From positions 1-64,000 of the forward strand of contig NZ_SDOY01000143.1 in the NCBI RefSeq assembly GCF_004117935.1: a DNA stretch of 64,000 bases, written 5' to 3'. The notes below the pieces were generated by a model. The model searched no databases. It had not been told where the DNA came from and saw only the letters and a program-made list of their open reading frames with translations. A program made the position numbers and the translations under genes. The stretch is from Streptomyces roseicoloratus. Lineage in GTDB: Bacteria > Actinomycetota > Actinomycetes > Streptomycetales > Streptomycetaceae. This document shows positions 1 through 7,080 of the stretch, in pieces (positions within the stretch are counted from its first letter, which is position 1; each line of letters begins with the position of its first letter).

Positions 1-6
1 GGCGGT

Positions 7-1303
7 TTCTAGGGGTCGTCGCAACACGTGGTCGTGTTGGTCAGGCCGCGAGTAGTTTATGCAGGCGCTCGGCCGGGGTTTCCCAGCCGAGCGTTTTGCG
101 TGGGCGGCGGTTGAGCTGGTCGGCGACGGCGGCCAGGTGCTCGGGGTCGTGGACGGACAGGTCGGTGCCTTTGGGGAAGTACTGCCGCAGCAGGCCGTTG
201 GTGTTCTCGTTCGAGCCGCGCTGCCAGGGGCTGGCGGGGTCGCAGAAGTAGACCGGGATGTCGGTGGCGAGGGTGAACTGCGCGTGGCGGGCCATCTCGC
301 TGCCCTGGTCCCAGGTCAGGGACCGCATCAGCTGGGCGGGCAGGGTCTGGACGGTGGCGGTCAGGGCAGTCAGGACGGCCTCGGCTCCGTGGTCGCCGGG
401 CAGGTGCAGGAGCATGACGTAGCGGGTGGCGCGTTCGACCAGGGTGCCGATCGCGGACCTGCCGTCCTTGCCGATGATCAGGTCGCCCTCCCAGTGGCCG
501 GGAACGGCCCGGTCCTCCACCTCGGCGGGCCGTTCGCTGATCATCACCATCGGGGTGGTGAAACGCGGCTGGCGGCAGTTCGCCTGCCGCTGGGGTCTGC
601 GGCGGGCCCGCCCGGAGCGCAGGGCGCCGGCCAGCTCGCGCCGCAGCTGACCCCTGCCCTGGACATAAAGTGCCTGATAGACGGTCTCGTGGACCACGTG
701 CATCTCCGGCCGCTGGGGGAACTGTGTCCGCAGAGCGTGGCATATCTGCTCCGGGCTCCACTTCTCGTCCAGCATCGTCTGGACGGCGTCCCGCAGCTCG
801 GGGTTCCGGAGGATCTTGCGGGGCTTGGGGCGGGGACGGCGGGCGTCGGCGCGGGCCTGGGCGGCGTGCGGGCGGTAGTGCCACTGGCCGCGTGTGCCGT
901 CGGTGCGGTTGCGGCGGATCTCCCGGCTGACCGTGGACGGACTTCGGCCCAGCTCCGCGGCGATCGCCCGTACCGTGGCCTTCTCCCGCAGCCGGTCCGC
1001 GATGTGGATCCGCTCGTCCTCGCTCAGGTATCGGGACGGACCGGAAGCCGGCACCACCAGATTGATCGGTGGTACCGGCTTCCGGTTGCGTTCCCCGGAG
1101 CGGCCGTTGCGCCACTTCCGACCGGTCCGCTCATCGATGCCGACAATCCGGCACGCTTCGGTGTTGCTGTATCCCTGCCGCACGAGCCGGGAGTATGCCT
1201 CCCGCTCCCGGGACAACTTCTTACGCCCCTGCGGTGTCCGGTCCGCTCGGATCTGGAAGTCCATCGCACCCCTTGAACTGGGGTGTTGCGACAACCACTA
1301 GAA
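7..1303 (-). mobile_element. IS30-family insertion sequence, apparently intact
   Basis: Imperfect 21-bp terminal inverted repeats lie at 7-27 and 1283-1303 and match at 19 of 21 positions. Both contain TTCTAG at the outer end and GTCGCAACAC at the inner end. They enclose one full-length transposase gene, so the element looks complete. No target-site duplication is evident in the few bases visible outside the left end. The element sits 116 bp beyond the stop codon of hutH, in the downstream region of that gene. Confidence 0.9.
41..1264 (-). CDS. IS30-family transposase
   Basis: This is a cut-and-paste DDE transposase of 407 aa. The N-terminal part has two helix-turn-helix regions (about residues 25-55 and 85-120, the second with the IS30-type 'GRSPSTVSREIRRN'). 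The C-terminal catalytic core has the first Asp in 'GHWEGDLIIG', the second in 'TWDQGSEM' and the Glu in 'RGSNENTNG', so the DDE triad is intact. The open frame extends to 1294, inside the right inverted repeat. I chose the ATG at 1264 because it is preceded by AAGGGG at suitable spacing. The length is normal for the family and there is no frameshift, so the gene could be active. Confidence 0.93.
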   Translation of the reverse strand: MDFQIRADRTPQGRKKLSREREAYSRLVRQGYSNTEACRIVGIDERTGRKWRNGRSGERNRKPVPPINLVVPASGPSRYLSEDERIHIADRLREKATVRAIAAELGRSPSTVSREIRRNRTDGTRGQWHYRPHAAQARADARRPRPKPRKILRNPELRDAVQTMLDEKWSPEQICHALRTQFPQRPEMHVVHETVYQALYVQGRGQLRRELAGALRSGRARRRPQRQANCRQPRFTTPMVMISERPAEVEDRAVPGHWEGDLIIGKDGRSAIGTLVERATRYVMLLHLPGDHGAEAVLTALTATVQTLPAQLMRSLTWDQGSEMARHAQFTLATDIPVYFCDPASPWQRGSNENTNGLLRQYFPKGTDLSVHDPEHLAAVADQLNRRPRKTLGWETPAERLHKLLAA

Positions 1304-1332
1304 CCAACGCGAGCGGGGCGGCCCTTGCGCGT

Positions 1333-1348
1333 GCGTCCGCGCGGACGC
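1333..1348. terminator. possible terminator hairpin after hutH
   Basis: A perfect 16-bp palindrome, GCGTCCGCGCGGACGC, lies between the IS element and the hutH stop codon. With no loop or T-run it is a weak terminator candidate. The rest of 1304-1419 holds short repeats of GGCATGACCGG and no gene. Confidence 0.25.
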
Positions 1349-1419
1349 GGTCGGACGCGGGGGAAACGGCTCCGGCATGACGCTTACGGCATGACCGGTT
1401 ACGCCATGACCGGCTACGG

Positions 1420-2967
1420 CTACGCCAGCGGGCCGGTGACCGGCTCGACGGCGGCGACCAGCCGGCCCTCGCGGACGAAGGCGTCGGCAGCGGCCAGGTC
1501 GGGCGCGAGGAAACGATCCGGCCCGGGACCCTCGACACCGGCCGCGCGCAGCGCCTCGATGGCGGCGGCGGAGGCGGGCGCCGGGCTGAGGCCGTGGCGC
1601 AGCTCGATGGCGCGGGTGGCGGCGTAGAGCTCGACGGCGATGATCCGGTTGAGGTTGCCGATCGCGGTGCGCAGCTTGCGGGCGGCGGACCAGCCCATGG
1701 AGACGTGGTCCTCCTGCATCGCCGAGGACGGGATGGAGTCGGCGGAGGCCGGGACGGCGAGCCGCTTCATCTCGCTGACCAGGGCGGCCTGCGTGTACTG
1801 GGCGATCATCAGGCCGGAGTCGACGCCGGCGTCGTCGGCGAGGAACGGCGGCAGGCCGTGCGAGCGGTTCTTGTCGAGGAGCCGGTCGGTGCGGCGCTCG
1901 GCGATGGAGCCGAGGTCGGCGGCGGCGATCGCGAGGAAGTCGAGGACGTACGCGACGGGGGCGCCGTGGAAGTTGCCGTTGGAGCGGACCTGGCCGTCGG
2001 CGAGGACGACCGGGTTGTCGACGGCGGCGGCCAGCTCGCGCTCGGCGACGAGCCGGGCGTGGGCCATGGTGTCGCGGCCGGCGCCGGCGACCTGGGGGGC
2101 GCAGCGGACGGAGTAGGCGTCCTGGACCCGGGGGGCCTCGCCGCTCTGGTAGTGGCCGGTGAGCTCGGAGCCCTTGAGCACGGCCAGCATGTTGGCGGCG
2201 GAGGCGGCCTGGCCGGGGTGCGGGCGGATGGCGTGCAGCTCGGGCTCGAGGACCTTCTCGGTGCCGAGGAGGGCTTCGAGGGAGAGCGCGGCGGTGACGT
2301 CGGCCGACTTGTAGAGGGTGTCGAGGTCGGCGAGGGCCATGATCAGCATGCCGAGCATGCCGTCGGTGCCGTTGAGGAGGGCGAGGCCCTCCTTCTCGCG
2401 CAGCTCGACGGGCTCGATGCCGGCGGCGGCGAGCAGCTCGCCGGCGGGCTTCACCTCGCCGTCGGGCCCCTCGGCGTCCCCCTCCCCCATCAGCGTGAGG
2501 GCGCAGTGGGAGAGCGGTGCGAGGTCGCCGGAGCAGCCGAGCGAGCCGTACTCGTGGACGACGGGCGTGATGCCCGCGTTGAGCAGGTCGGCCATGGTCC
2601 GGGCGACCTCGGGCCGGACGCCGGTGTGGCCGGAGGCGACGGTCTTGAGCCGCAGGAACATCAGCGCGCGGACGACCTCGCGCTCGACCCGCGGGCCCAT
2701 GCCGGCGGCGTGCGAGCGCACGATGTTCCGCTGGAGCTGGGTGCGCAGGTCGTGGCCGATGTGGCGGGTGGCGAGCGCGCCGAAGCCGGTGGAGACGCCG
2801 TACACCGGCTCGGGCTTGGCGGCGAGCGCGTCCACGGTGGCGCGGGCGGCGGCGAGCGCCTGGACGGCTTCGGACGACAGCTCGACGCGGGCGCCGTGGC
2901 GGGCTACGTCGATGACGTCCTGCGGGGTGGTGCCGGACGTCCCAAGGACGACAGTCTGCATATCCAT
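1420..2967 (-). CDS. hutH: Histidine ammonia-lyase
   Basis: HutH deaminates L-histidine to urocanate, the first step of cytosolic histidine catabolism. The 515-aa product spans the whole HAL/PAL family length. The self-processing MIO tripeptide lies in 'GSLGCSGDLAPLSH' at about residues 140-155, with Cys-Ser-Gly instead of the textbook Ala-Ser-Gly. Other signature stretches are 'YGVSTGFGALA' near residue 55 and 'NGNFHGAPVAY' in the C-terminal half. The frame is open far upstream, but the first good start is the ATG at 2967, which lies 7 nt after a -10 element, so the mRNA is probably leaderless. No other hut gene is adjacent, so the rest of the pathway must be encoded elsewhere. Confidence 0.96.
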   Translation of the reverse strand: MDMQTVVLGTSGTTPQDVIDVARHGARVELSSEAVQALAAARATVDALAAKPEPVYGVSTGFGALATRHIGHDLRTQLQRNIVRSHAAGMGPRVEREVVRALMFLRLKTVASGHTGVRPEVARTMADLLNAGITPVVHEYGSLGCSGDLAPLSHCALTLMGEGDAEGPDGEVKPAGELLAAAGIEPVELREKEGLALLNGTDGMLGMLIMALADLDTLYKSADVTAALSLEALLGTEKVLEPELHAIRPHPGQAASAANMLAVLKGSELTGHYQSGEAPRVQDAYSVRCAPQVAGAGRDTMAHARLVAERELAAAVDNPVVLADGQVRSNGNFHGAPVAYVLDFLAIAAADLGSIAERRTDRLLDKNRSHGLPPFLADDAGVDSGLMIAQYTQAALVSEMKRLAVPASADSIPSSAMQEDHVSMGWSAARKLRTAIGNLNRIIAVELYAATRAIELRHGLSPAPASAAAIEALRAAGVEGPGPDRFLAPDLAAADAFVREGRLVAAVEPVTGPLA

Positions 2968-2974
2968 ATTCAGC

Positions 2975-3003
2975 ACCCTACGGACTGAAGAGCGACCTGT
3001 CAC
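2975..3003 (-). promoter_or_regulatory. hutH promoter, leaderless
   Basis: On the minus strand GTGACA (3003-2998) is followed after exactly 17 nt by TAGGGT (2980-2975), and the hutH ATG follows 7 nt later. The -35 element overlaps the stop codon of the preceding NmrA-like gene, so hutH can be transcribed independently of it. Confidence 0.6.
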
Positions 3004-3908
3004 TAGACGGCAGGCGTGAGGCTCCCGTTCCCGGCCGAACGGGCCGGCCCGAGCAGCCCCGCCCAGTCCTGCCCCGCCGCCCAGTCGGCGAAGGAGTGCC
3101 AGCCGACCTCGGGGTACGCGCGGCGCAGCCCGGCCACGTCGACGGCGAGGCCGGGGCCGGCGAAGTACGCGAACATGGCCGCCAGGTCTGCGGAGTGGCG
3201 CCGGACCACGCCGAGCGGCACCTCGTGGTGGGCGACCGGCCGGCCGGCGGCGGAGGCGAGGACGGCCGCCATCTCGCCGGAGGTGCGCTCGTCGGAGGCG
3301 ATGTCGACGCGGCGGCCGGTGAACCCGTCGCGGCGCCGGAGGGCGAGCGCGGCGAAGGCGCCGATGTCGGCGGCGGGAATGAGCGTGAGCGGCGTGCCGG
3401 CCGGCAGGGGCCAGGCGAAGGAGCCCTCGCGCAGCCCTTCCAGGGTCCAGCCGTGGGCGAAGTTGTCCATGAAGGCGGCCGGCCCGATCACCGTCCACGG
3501 CAGGCCGGAGGCGTACAGGTGCTGCTCGACGGCCCACTTGCTCTCGTAGTGCGGCACGCCGGTGGCACGGTCCGCGTGGGCGGCGGAGGTGAACACGACG
3601 TGCCCGACGCGGGCGGCCGCGGCGGCGTCGACGAGCCGCCTGCCCTGGCGCGCCTCGGTGGCGACGTCGGCACCGAAGGGCGTGGTGACGGCGAAGAGCG
3701 AGTCCGCGCCGGCGAGGGCCGCGTCCAGCGAGACGCGGTCGTCGAAGTCGGCGCGGCGGACGTCGGCGCCGAGGGCGGCCAGGGCGCGGGCGGCGGGCGA
3801 ACCGGGGTCACGGGTGAGGGCGCGGACGCGGCACCCGGCGGAGAGCAGGGCACGGGCGGTGGCCCCGCCCTGGGCGCCGGTGGCACCGGTGACGGCGACG
3901 GTGAGCAT
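3003..3908 (-). CDS. NmrA-family NAD(P)-binding oxidoreductase
   Basis: The 301-aa product is an atypical short-chain dehydrogenase of the NmrA/isoflavone-reductase type. It opens with the Rossmann dinucleotide-binding loop 'VTGATGAQGGATARALL' and has a typical strand-helix pattern ('GADVRRADFDD'). The motif 'YESKWAVEQHLYASGLPWT' near residue 125 places a Tyr/Lys pair where the family has its active-site region. The C-terminal half is the family's substrate domain. Such proteins act as NAD(P)H sensors or small quinone/aldehyde reductases, and the substrate here cannot be told. The gene lies 35 bp upstream of hutH in the same direction. Paired palindromes in its upstream region suggest control by a dedicated repressor not encoded next door. 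Confidence 0.85.
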   Translation of the reverse strand: MLTVAVTGATGAQGGATARALLSAGCRVRALTRDPGSPAARALAALGADVRRADFDDRVSLDAALAGADSLFAVTTPFGADVATEARQGRRLVDAAAAARVGHVVFTSAAHADRATGVPHYESKWAVEQHLYASGLPWTVIGPAAFMDNFAHGWTLEGLREGSFAWPLPAGTPLTLIPAADIGAFAALALRRRDGFTGRRVDIASDERTSGEMAAVLASAAGRPVAHHEVPLGVVRRHSADLAAMFAYFAGPGLAVDVAGLRRAYPEVGWHSFADWAAGQDWAGLLGPARSAGNGSLTPAV

Positions 3909-3929
3909 GCATCCTCCAGGGAGTATTCT

Positions 3930-3989
3930 TCTGCGTGACGCAATCTTTGCGCCACGCAGAGGTTAACCCATTCGTCTGCGTCGCACAGA
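3930..3989. promoter_or_regulatory. operator-like inverted repeats upstream of the NmrA-like gene
   Basis: TCTGCGTG (3930-3937) and CACGCAGA (3953-3960) form a perfect 8-bp inverted repeat with a 15-nt spacer. A second compact copy, TCTGCGTCGCACAGA (3975-3989), lies 14 nt further upstream. Their position 22-81 bp before the ATG fits repressor operators overlapping the promoter. Confidence 0.5.
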
Positions 3990-4019
3990 TCTTTTCGGGC
4001 GGCAGCCATCGGCGGCCCT

Positions 4020-4079
4020 GTCGGGTGGGCTGTCGGGTTGCCTGTCGGATGGCCTGCCGGATGGCCTGCCGGGTGGCCT
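4020..4079. repeat. five tandem 12-bp repeats
   Basis: Five head-to-tail 12-mers run through the region, of the type GTCGGATGGCCT with one to three changes per copy. They lie between the NmrA operator region and the YciI gene and encode no supported protein. Confidence 0.7.
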
Positions 4080-4123
4080 GAAATCGATCGACTCGCGCGT
4101 GCCCCCTCGCGCATCCTCACGGG

Positions 4124-4675
4124 ATGGAATTCCTCGTCTATCACCGCGACCGGCCCGGCTCCCTGCCGCTGCGCCGGGACCTGCTGGAAGCGCACTGGTC
4201 GTACATGGACCGGTTCGAGAAGGAGATGATCGCCCGCGGGCCGGCGTTCGACGTGGCCGACGGCGAACGGCTCGTGGGCAGCGTGCACATCGTCGACCTG
4301 CCGGGCCCCGAGGCGGCGCGGGCGTTCGCGTTCGGCGAGCCGGCCTACCAGGCCGGCGCCATCCGGGACGTGCTGATCCGCCGGTGGCGCAACGCGCTGG
4401 GGCGCACGATGGGGGACTTCCCGGGCGGCCGGTCCGGAGGCGACCGCTTCCTGGTGCTCGGGCTCGGCCAGGGCGAGCCGGTCGACCTGGAGGTGCCGCG
4501 GGACCGGGACGAGCTCATCGCGTACGGCCCTCTGCTGTCCGACGACGGCTCCGCCTGGCTCGGCACCGCGGCGCTGGTCCGCGCGCCGGACGCGGAGTCG
4601 GCGCGTGCGCTGCTGACGGTGGAGCGGTACGCCGATGTCGAGGTGTACGCCTGGGAGTTCGGCGGACGCCGTTAG
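4124..4675 (+). CDS. YciI-family protein, double domain
   Basis: The 183-aa product contains two copies of the YciI-like (DUF1330/YCII) fold. Residues 1-90 begin 'MEFLVYHRDRPGS' and include the conserved 'RGPAFD' and 'GSVHIVDLPGPEAARAFA' stretch. Residues 100-183 begin with the 'RFLVLGLG' strand and end 'YADVEVYAWEFGGRR'. The second half repeats the pattern 'ELIAYGPLL...GTAALVRAPDAESARALL'. YciI proteins are small ferredoxin-like-fold proteins with a His-Asp pair and no assigned general reaction. The gene stands alone, convergent with the GGDEF gene. Its function is not predictable beyond the fold. Confidence 0.8.
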   Translation: MEFLVYHRDRPGSLPLRRDLLEAHWSYMDRFEKEMIARGPAFDVADGERLVGSVHIVDLPGPEAARAFAFGEPAYQAGAIRDVLIRRWRNALGRTMGDFPGGRSGGDRFLVLGLGQGEPVDLEVPRDRDELIAYGPLLSDDGSAWLGTAALVRAPDAESARALLTVERYADVEVYAWEFGGRR

Positions 4676-4700
4676 CGGACGGACGGCCCACGGCCTCGAC

Positions 4701-4806
4701 GCCGGTGCCGGTGCCGGTGCTGACGTCGGTGCCGGTGCTGGCGTCGGTGCCGGCCCCGGCGTCGGTCCCGGTCCCAGCGTCGGTGCTGGTGCCAGCGTCG
4801 AGGCCG
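4701..4806. repeat. GC-rich tandem repeat between convergent genes
   Basis: About six degenerate 18-bp units of the type GCGTCGGTGCCGGTGCTG lie between the stop codons of the YciI and GGDEF genes. In one frame they would read Val-Pro-Val-Ser-like repeats, but there is no start signal. It is probably a non-coding minisatellite. Confidence 0.6.
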
Positions 4807-4814
4807 GTCCCGCC

Positions 4815-5930
4815 CTACTGCGGCGGTGCGTCGCGGAAGCGGCGCCTGTCCCTGGCTCCCGGTGGGGCGTCGGCCAGGCGGATGACGGCGCCGTCGCGGC
4901 CCGCGACCACCGGCTTCGCCGAGCGGGCCGCCTTGGCCTGGTACTGGGCCGCGTCGGCCAGGCGGAAGAGGCGGCGGGCCGACTTCAGCGGGCCGATCGG
5001 GTCGCCGGTCGAGGCGACCCCGCACGCGACGCCCTCGCCCAGCTCCAGCTCCGCCGCCCTGACGCACAGCTCCTCGGCGACCGCCACCACCTCGTCCGCC
5101 GTGGGCCCCACCGTCAGCAGGCAGAACTCGTCGCCGCCGAGCCGCGCGGCCAGCGCGCCCGGAAGCATCGCCCCGCACCGTGACAGAACGGAGCCGAACC
5201 GTTCCAGCAGACGGTCGCCGACGGCGTGGCCGTGGGTGTCGTTGACCCGCTTGAGCCCGTTGAGGTCGCAGACCAGCAGGCTCACCACCGACCCGTCCAC
5301 CCGATAGCGCTCGATCGCCTGGTCGAGCCGGGTGTCGACGGCCCGGCGGTTGGCGAGGCCCGTCAGCGGATCCGTGAAGGCGAGCTTGCGGACCTCTTCC
5401 AGGCGCTCGGCCTGGGCGATCCCGGACGCCACCACCGCCGCGAGCACGGTCGCGAAGTCGGAGTCGTCCCGGTCGAACGGCACCGCCCCGGCCGGCCTCG
5501 CCACGTACAGCTCGCCCCAGGCCCGCCCGTGCAGCACGATCGGCGCGACCACGCAGCAGCCGCGGCCGCGCCGGCGCAGGCCGGTGACCCGGCCGGTCGG
5601 CACGCGGTCGTCGGCGGTCTCCACCCACGCGTCGGGCTCGCCGCCGCCCGCCCACTGCTCGTGCAGGAACTCCGTGATCTCCGGGAACTGGTAGACCGGA
5701 TAGGTCTCGGCGTCCGGGAACTCCTCCTCGCCCACCGCCCGCTCCCCGGCGTTCACCAGGACCTTCAGCCGGCCGTGGTCCCGCTCCCAGACGGAGAGCG
5801 CGGCGAAACTGCCGCCGAGCGCGTCCCGTGCGCCCAGCGCGGCCGCCCGCCAGAACTCGCGCGGAGTGTGCGCCGCCGCCATCGCCTGAGCCAGCGCCAC
5901 CACGGCCCGCAGCCGAACGTCCTCTCCCAT
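4815..5930 (-). CDS. cdgE: GAF-GGDEF diguanylate cyclase
   Basis: The 371-aa product carries an N-terminal GAF sensor domain (about residues 15-165) and a GGDEF domain (about 180-340) that makes the second messenger cyclic di-GMP from two GTP. The catalytic signature is intact: 'FTDPLTGLANRR' opens the domain and 'ARLGGDEFCLL' holds the active-site loop. There is no transmembrane segment and no EAL or HD-GYP domain, so it is a soluble, ligand-regulated synthase. In Streptomyces c-di-GMP arms BldD and delays sporulation. A BldD-box-like sequence lies 45 bp upstream of the ATG. The symbol cdgE rests on domain order and locus position as I recall them and is tentative. Confidence 0.88.
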   Translation of the reverse strand: MGEDVRLRAVVALAQAMAAAHTPREFWRAAALGARDALGGSFAALSVWERDHGRLKVLVNAGERAVGEEEFPDAETYPVYQFPEITEFLHEQWAGGGEPDAWVETADDRVPTGRVTGLRRRGRGCCVVAPIVLHGRAWGELYVARPAGAVPFDRDDSDFATVLAAVVASGIAQAERLEEVRKLAFTDPLTGLANRRAVDTRLDQAIERYRVDGSVVSLLVCDLNGLKRVNDTHGHAVGDRLLERFGSVLSRCGAMLPGALAARLGGDEFCLLTVGPTADEVVAVAEELCVRAAELELGEGVACGVASTGDPIGPLKSARRLFRLADAAQYQAKAARSAKPVVAGRDGAVIRLADAPPGARDRRRFRDAPPQ

Positions 5931-5974
5931 TCCTCCAGCTTAGGGACGTTTGATCCGTTTTCCCTTCCGAGACG

Positions 5975-5987
5975 TCACGGAAAGTGA
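5975..5987. promoter_or_regulatory. BldD-box-like site upstream of the GGDEF gene
   Basis: TCACGGAAAGTGA matches 7 of the 9 informative positions of the published BldD consensus nTnACnC(A/T)GnGTnAn. It lies within a perfect GTCAC/GTGAC inverted repeat with a 5-nt spacer. It is 45 bp before the start codon of the diguanylate cyclase gene. Confidence 0.4.
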
Positions 5988-6037
5988 CATTTAGTGCAAA
6001 TCGCGACCACTCGCCGTCCGGGCGGGCTGCCGCCGGC

Positions 6038-6874
6038 TCACTCGCCCGGCCACTCCGGGCGGCGCTTCTCGTTGAACGCCGCCACGCCCTCCGCCCGGTC
6101 CCCGGAGAAGGCCACCGAACGCCAGGCCGCGTCCTCGACCTCCAGGCCCGCCCGCAGGTCGAGGCCCTGACCGAGGCGCATGGCCTTCTTGGCCGCGCGC
6201 AGGCCGACCGGCGAGTTCGCCGCGATGCGCCCGGCGAGCTCGAGGGCGGCGGTACGGGCGTCCTCCGCCAGGACGTCCACCAGACCCAGTTCGCGCGCCT
6301 CGGCCGCCTCGACCCGGCGCGCCGTGAAGACCAGCTCGGCGGCGCGGGCGGCGCCCACCCGGCGCGGCAGGAGCTGCGTGCCGCCGCCGCCGGGGATCAC
6401 GCCCACCGACACTTCCGGCAGTCCGACCACGGTGGTCGCGTCGGCCACGATCAGGTCGCAGGACAGCGCGAGCTCGAAACCGCCGCCGAGGGCGAAGCCG
6501 TGCACGGCGGCCACGGTCGGCATCGGCAGCTCCAGGACACCGGTGTACGCGGCGCGGGCGACGGGCCGCTGGCGGACCAGGTCGGCGTCGCTGAAGGAGT
6601 TGCGCTCCTTGAGGTCGGCTCCCACGCAGAAGGCCCGGTCGTGGGAGGAGGTCAGGACGGTGACGCGGACCGCGGGGTCGTCGGCGAGCGCGGCGCAGGC
6701 GGCGCCGATGGAGCGGGCCATCTCGGAGGAGACGGCGTTCATCGCCTTGGGCCGGTCGAGGACGAGCTCGGCGACGTGCCCGGGCCCGTCCTTCCGTACG
6801 GCGACGAACTCACCGAAACGCTGCTCGGACTGCACCGAGCCCTGCTCGGAACGCTGCTCGGACTGCTGGGACAT
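6038..6874 (-). CDS. Enoyl-CoA hydratase/isomerase family protein
   Basis: The 278-aa crotonase-fold protein would hydrate 2-enoyl-CoA in beta-oxidation or branched-chain amino-acid breakdown. The CoA-binding and oxyanion-hole motifs are visible in 'HGFALGGGFELALSCD' (about residue 120) and in 'AFCVGADLKER' (about residue 75). The catalytic Glu region 'GLPEVSVGVIPGGGGTQLL' follows. The C-terminal 'RPEWPGE' is the usual crotonase tail. The first 18 residues are a Ser-Glu-Gln repeat unlike the family, so the true start could be slightly internal. It reads in the same direction as cya but is separated from it by a terminator-like hairpin. Confidence 0.9.
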   Translation of the reverse strand: MSQQSEQRSEQGSVQSEQRFGEFVAVRKDGPGHVAELVLDRPKAMNAVSSEMARSIGAACAALADDPAVRVTVLTSSHDRAFCVGADLKERNSFSDADLVRQRPVARAAYTGVLELPMPTVAAVHGFALGGGFELALSCDLIVADATTVVGLPEVSVGVIPGGGGTQLLPRRVGAARAAELVFTARRVEAAEARELGLVDVLAEDARTAALELAGRIAANSPVGLRAAKKAMRLGQGLDLRAGLEVEDAAWRSVAFSGDRAEGVAAFNEKRRPEWPGE

Positions 6875-6934
6875 CCTCGGCCCTCCCGGTCACGCGGTCA
6901 ACGGGTGTTAACGGCTGTTCACCGGGAGATCCTA

Positions 6935-6969
6935 GGGCCTGGCCCTGACGGCTCCCAGGGCCAGGGCCC
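6935..6969 (-). terminator. hairpin downstream of cya
   Basis: GGGCCTGGCCCTG (6935-6947) pairs with the stretch ending at 6969, with one bulged G and an 8-nt loop. It lies between the cya stop codon and the enoyl-CoA hydratase start. Confidence 0.55.
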
Positions 6970-7020
6970 CGGGGCAAGGTCCGGAGGGGGCGCCGCCGGC
7001 CGGCCGGGGCCCGGAAGGAC

Positions 7021-7080
7021 GCGGCTCAGGTCGGACGGCGGCTCAGGTCGGACGGCGGCTCAGGTCGGACGGCGGCTCAG
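7021..7080. repeat. 17-bp tandem repeat across the cya stop codon
   Basis: Three and a half exact copies of GCGGCTCAGGTCGGACG run across the 3' end of the adenylate cyclase gene. Each copy contains the complement of a TGA, so the stop codon is triplicated in shifted frames. The last residues of the protein (Arg-Arg-Pro-Thr) are encoded inside the first copy read. Confidence 0.9.

Noticed and set aside
5974..5988. GTCAC/GTGAC repeat before the GGDEF gene as an AfsQ1 or Crp site
   Set aside because: The spacer is 5 nt, not the 6 nt of AfsQ1 sites, and the half-site order is opposite to Crp sites (GTG...CAC). The BldD-like reading fits better.
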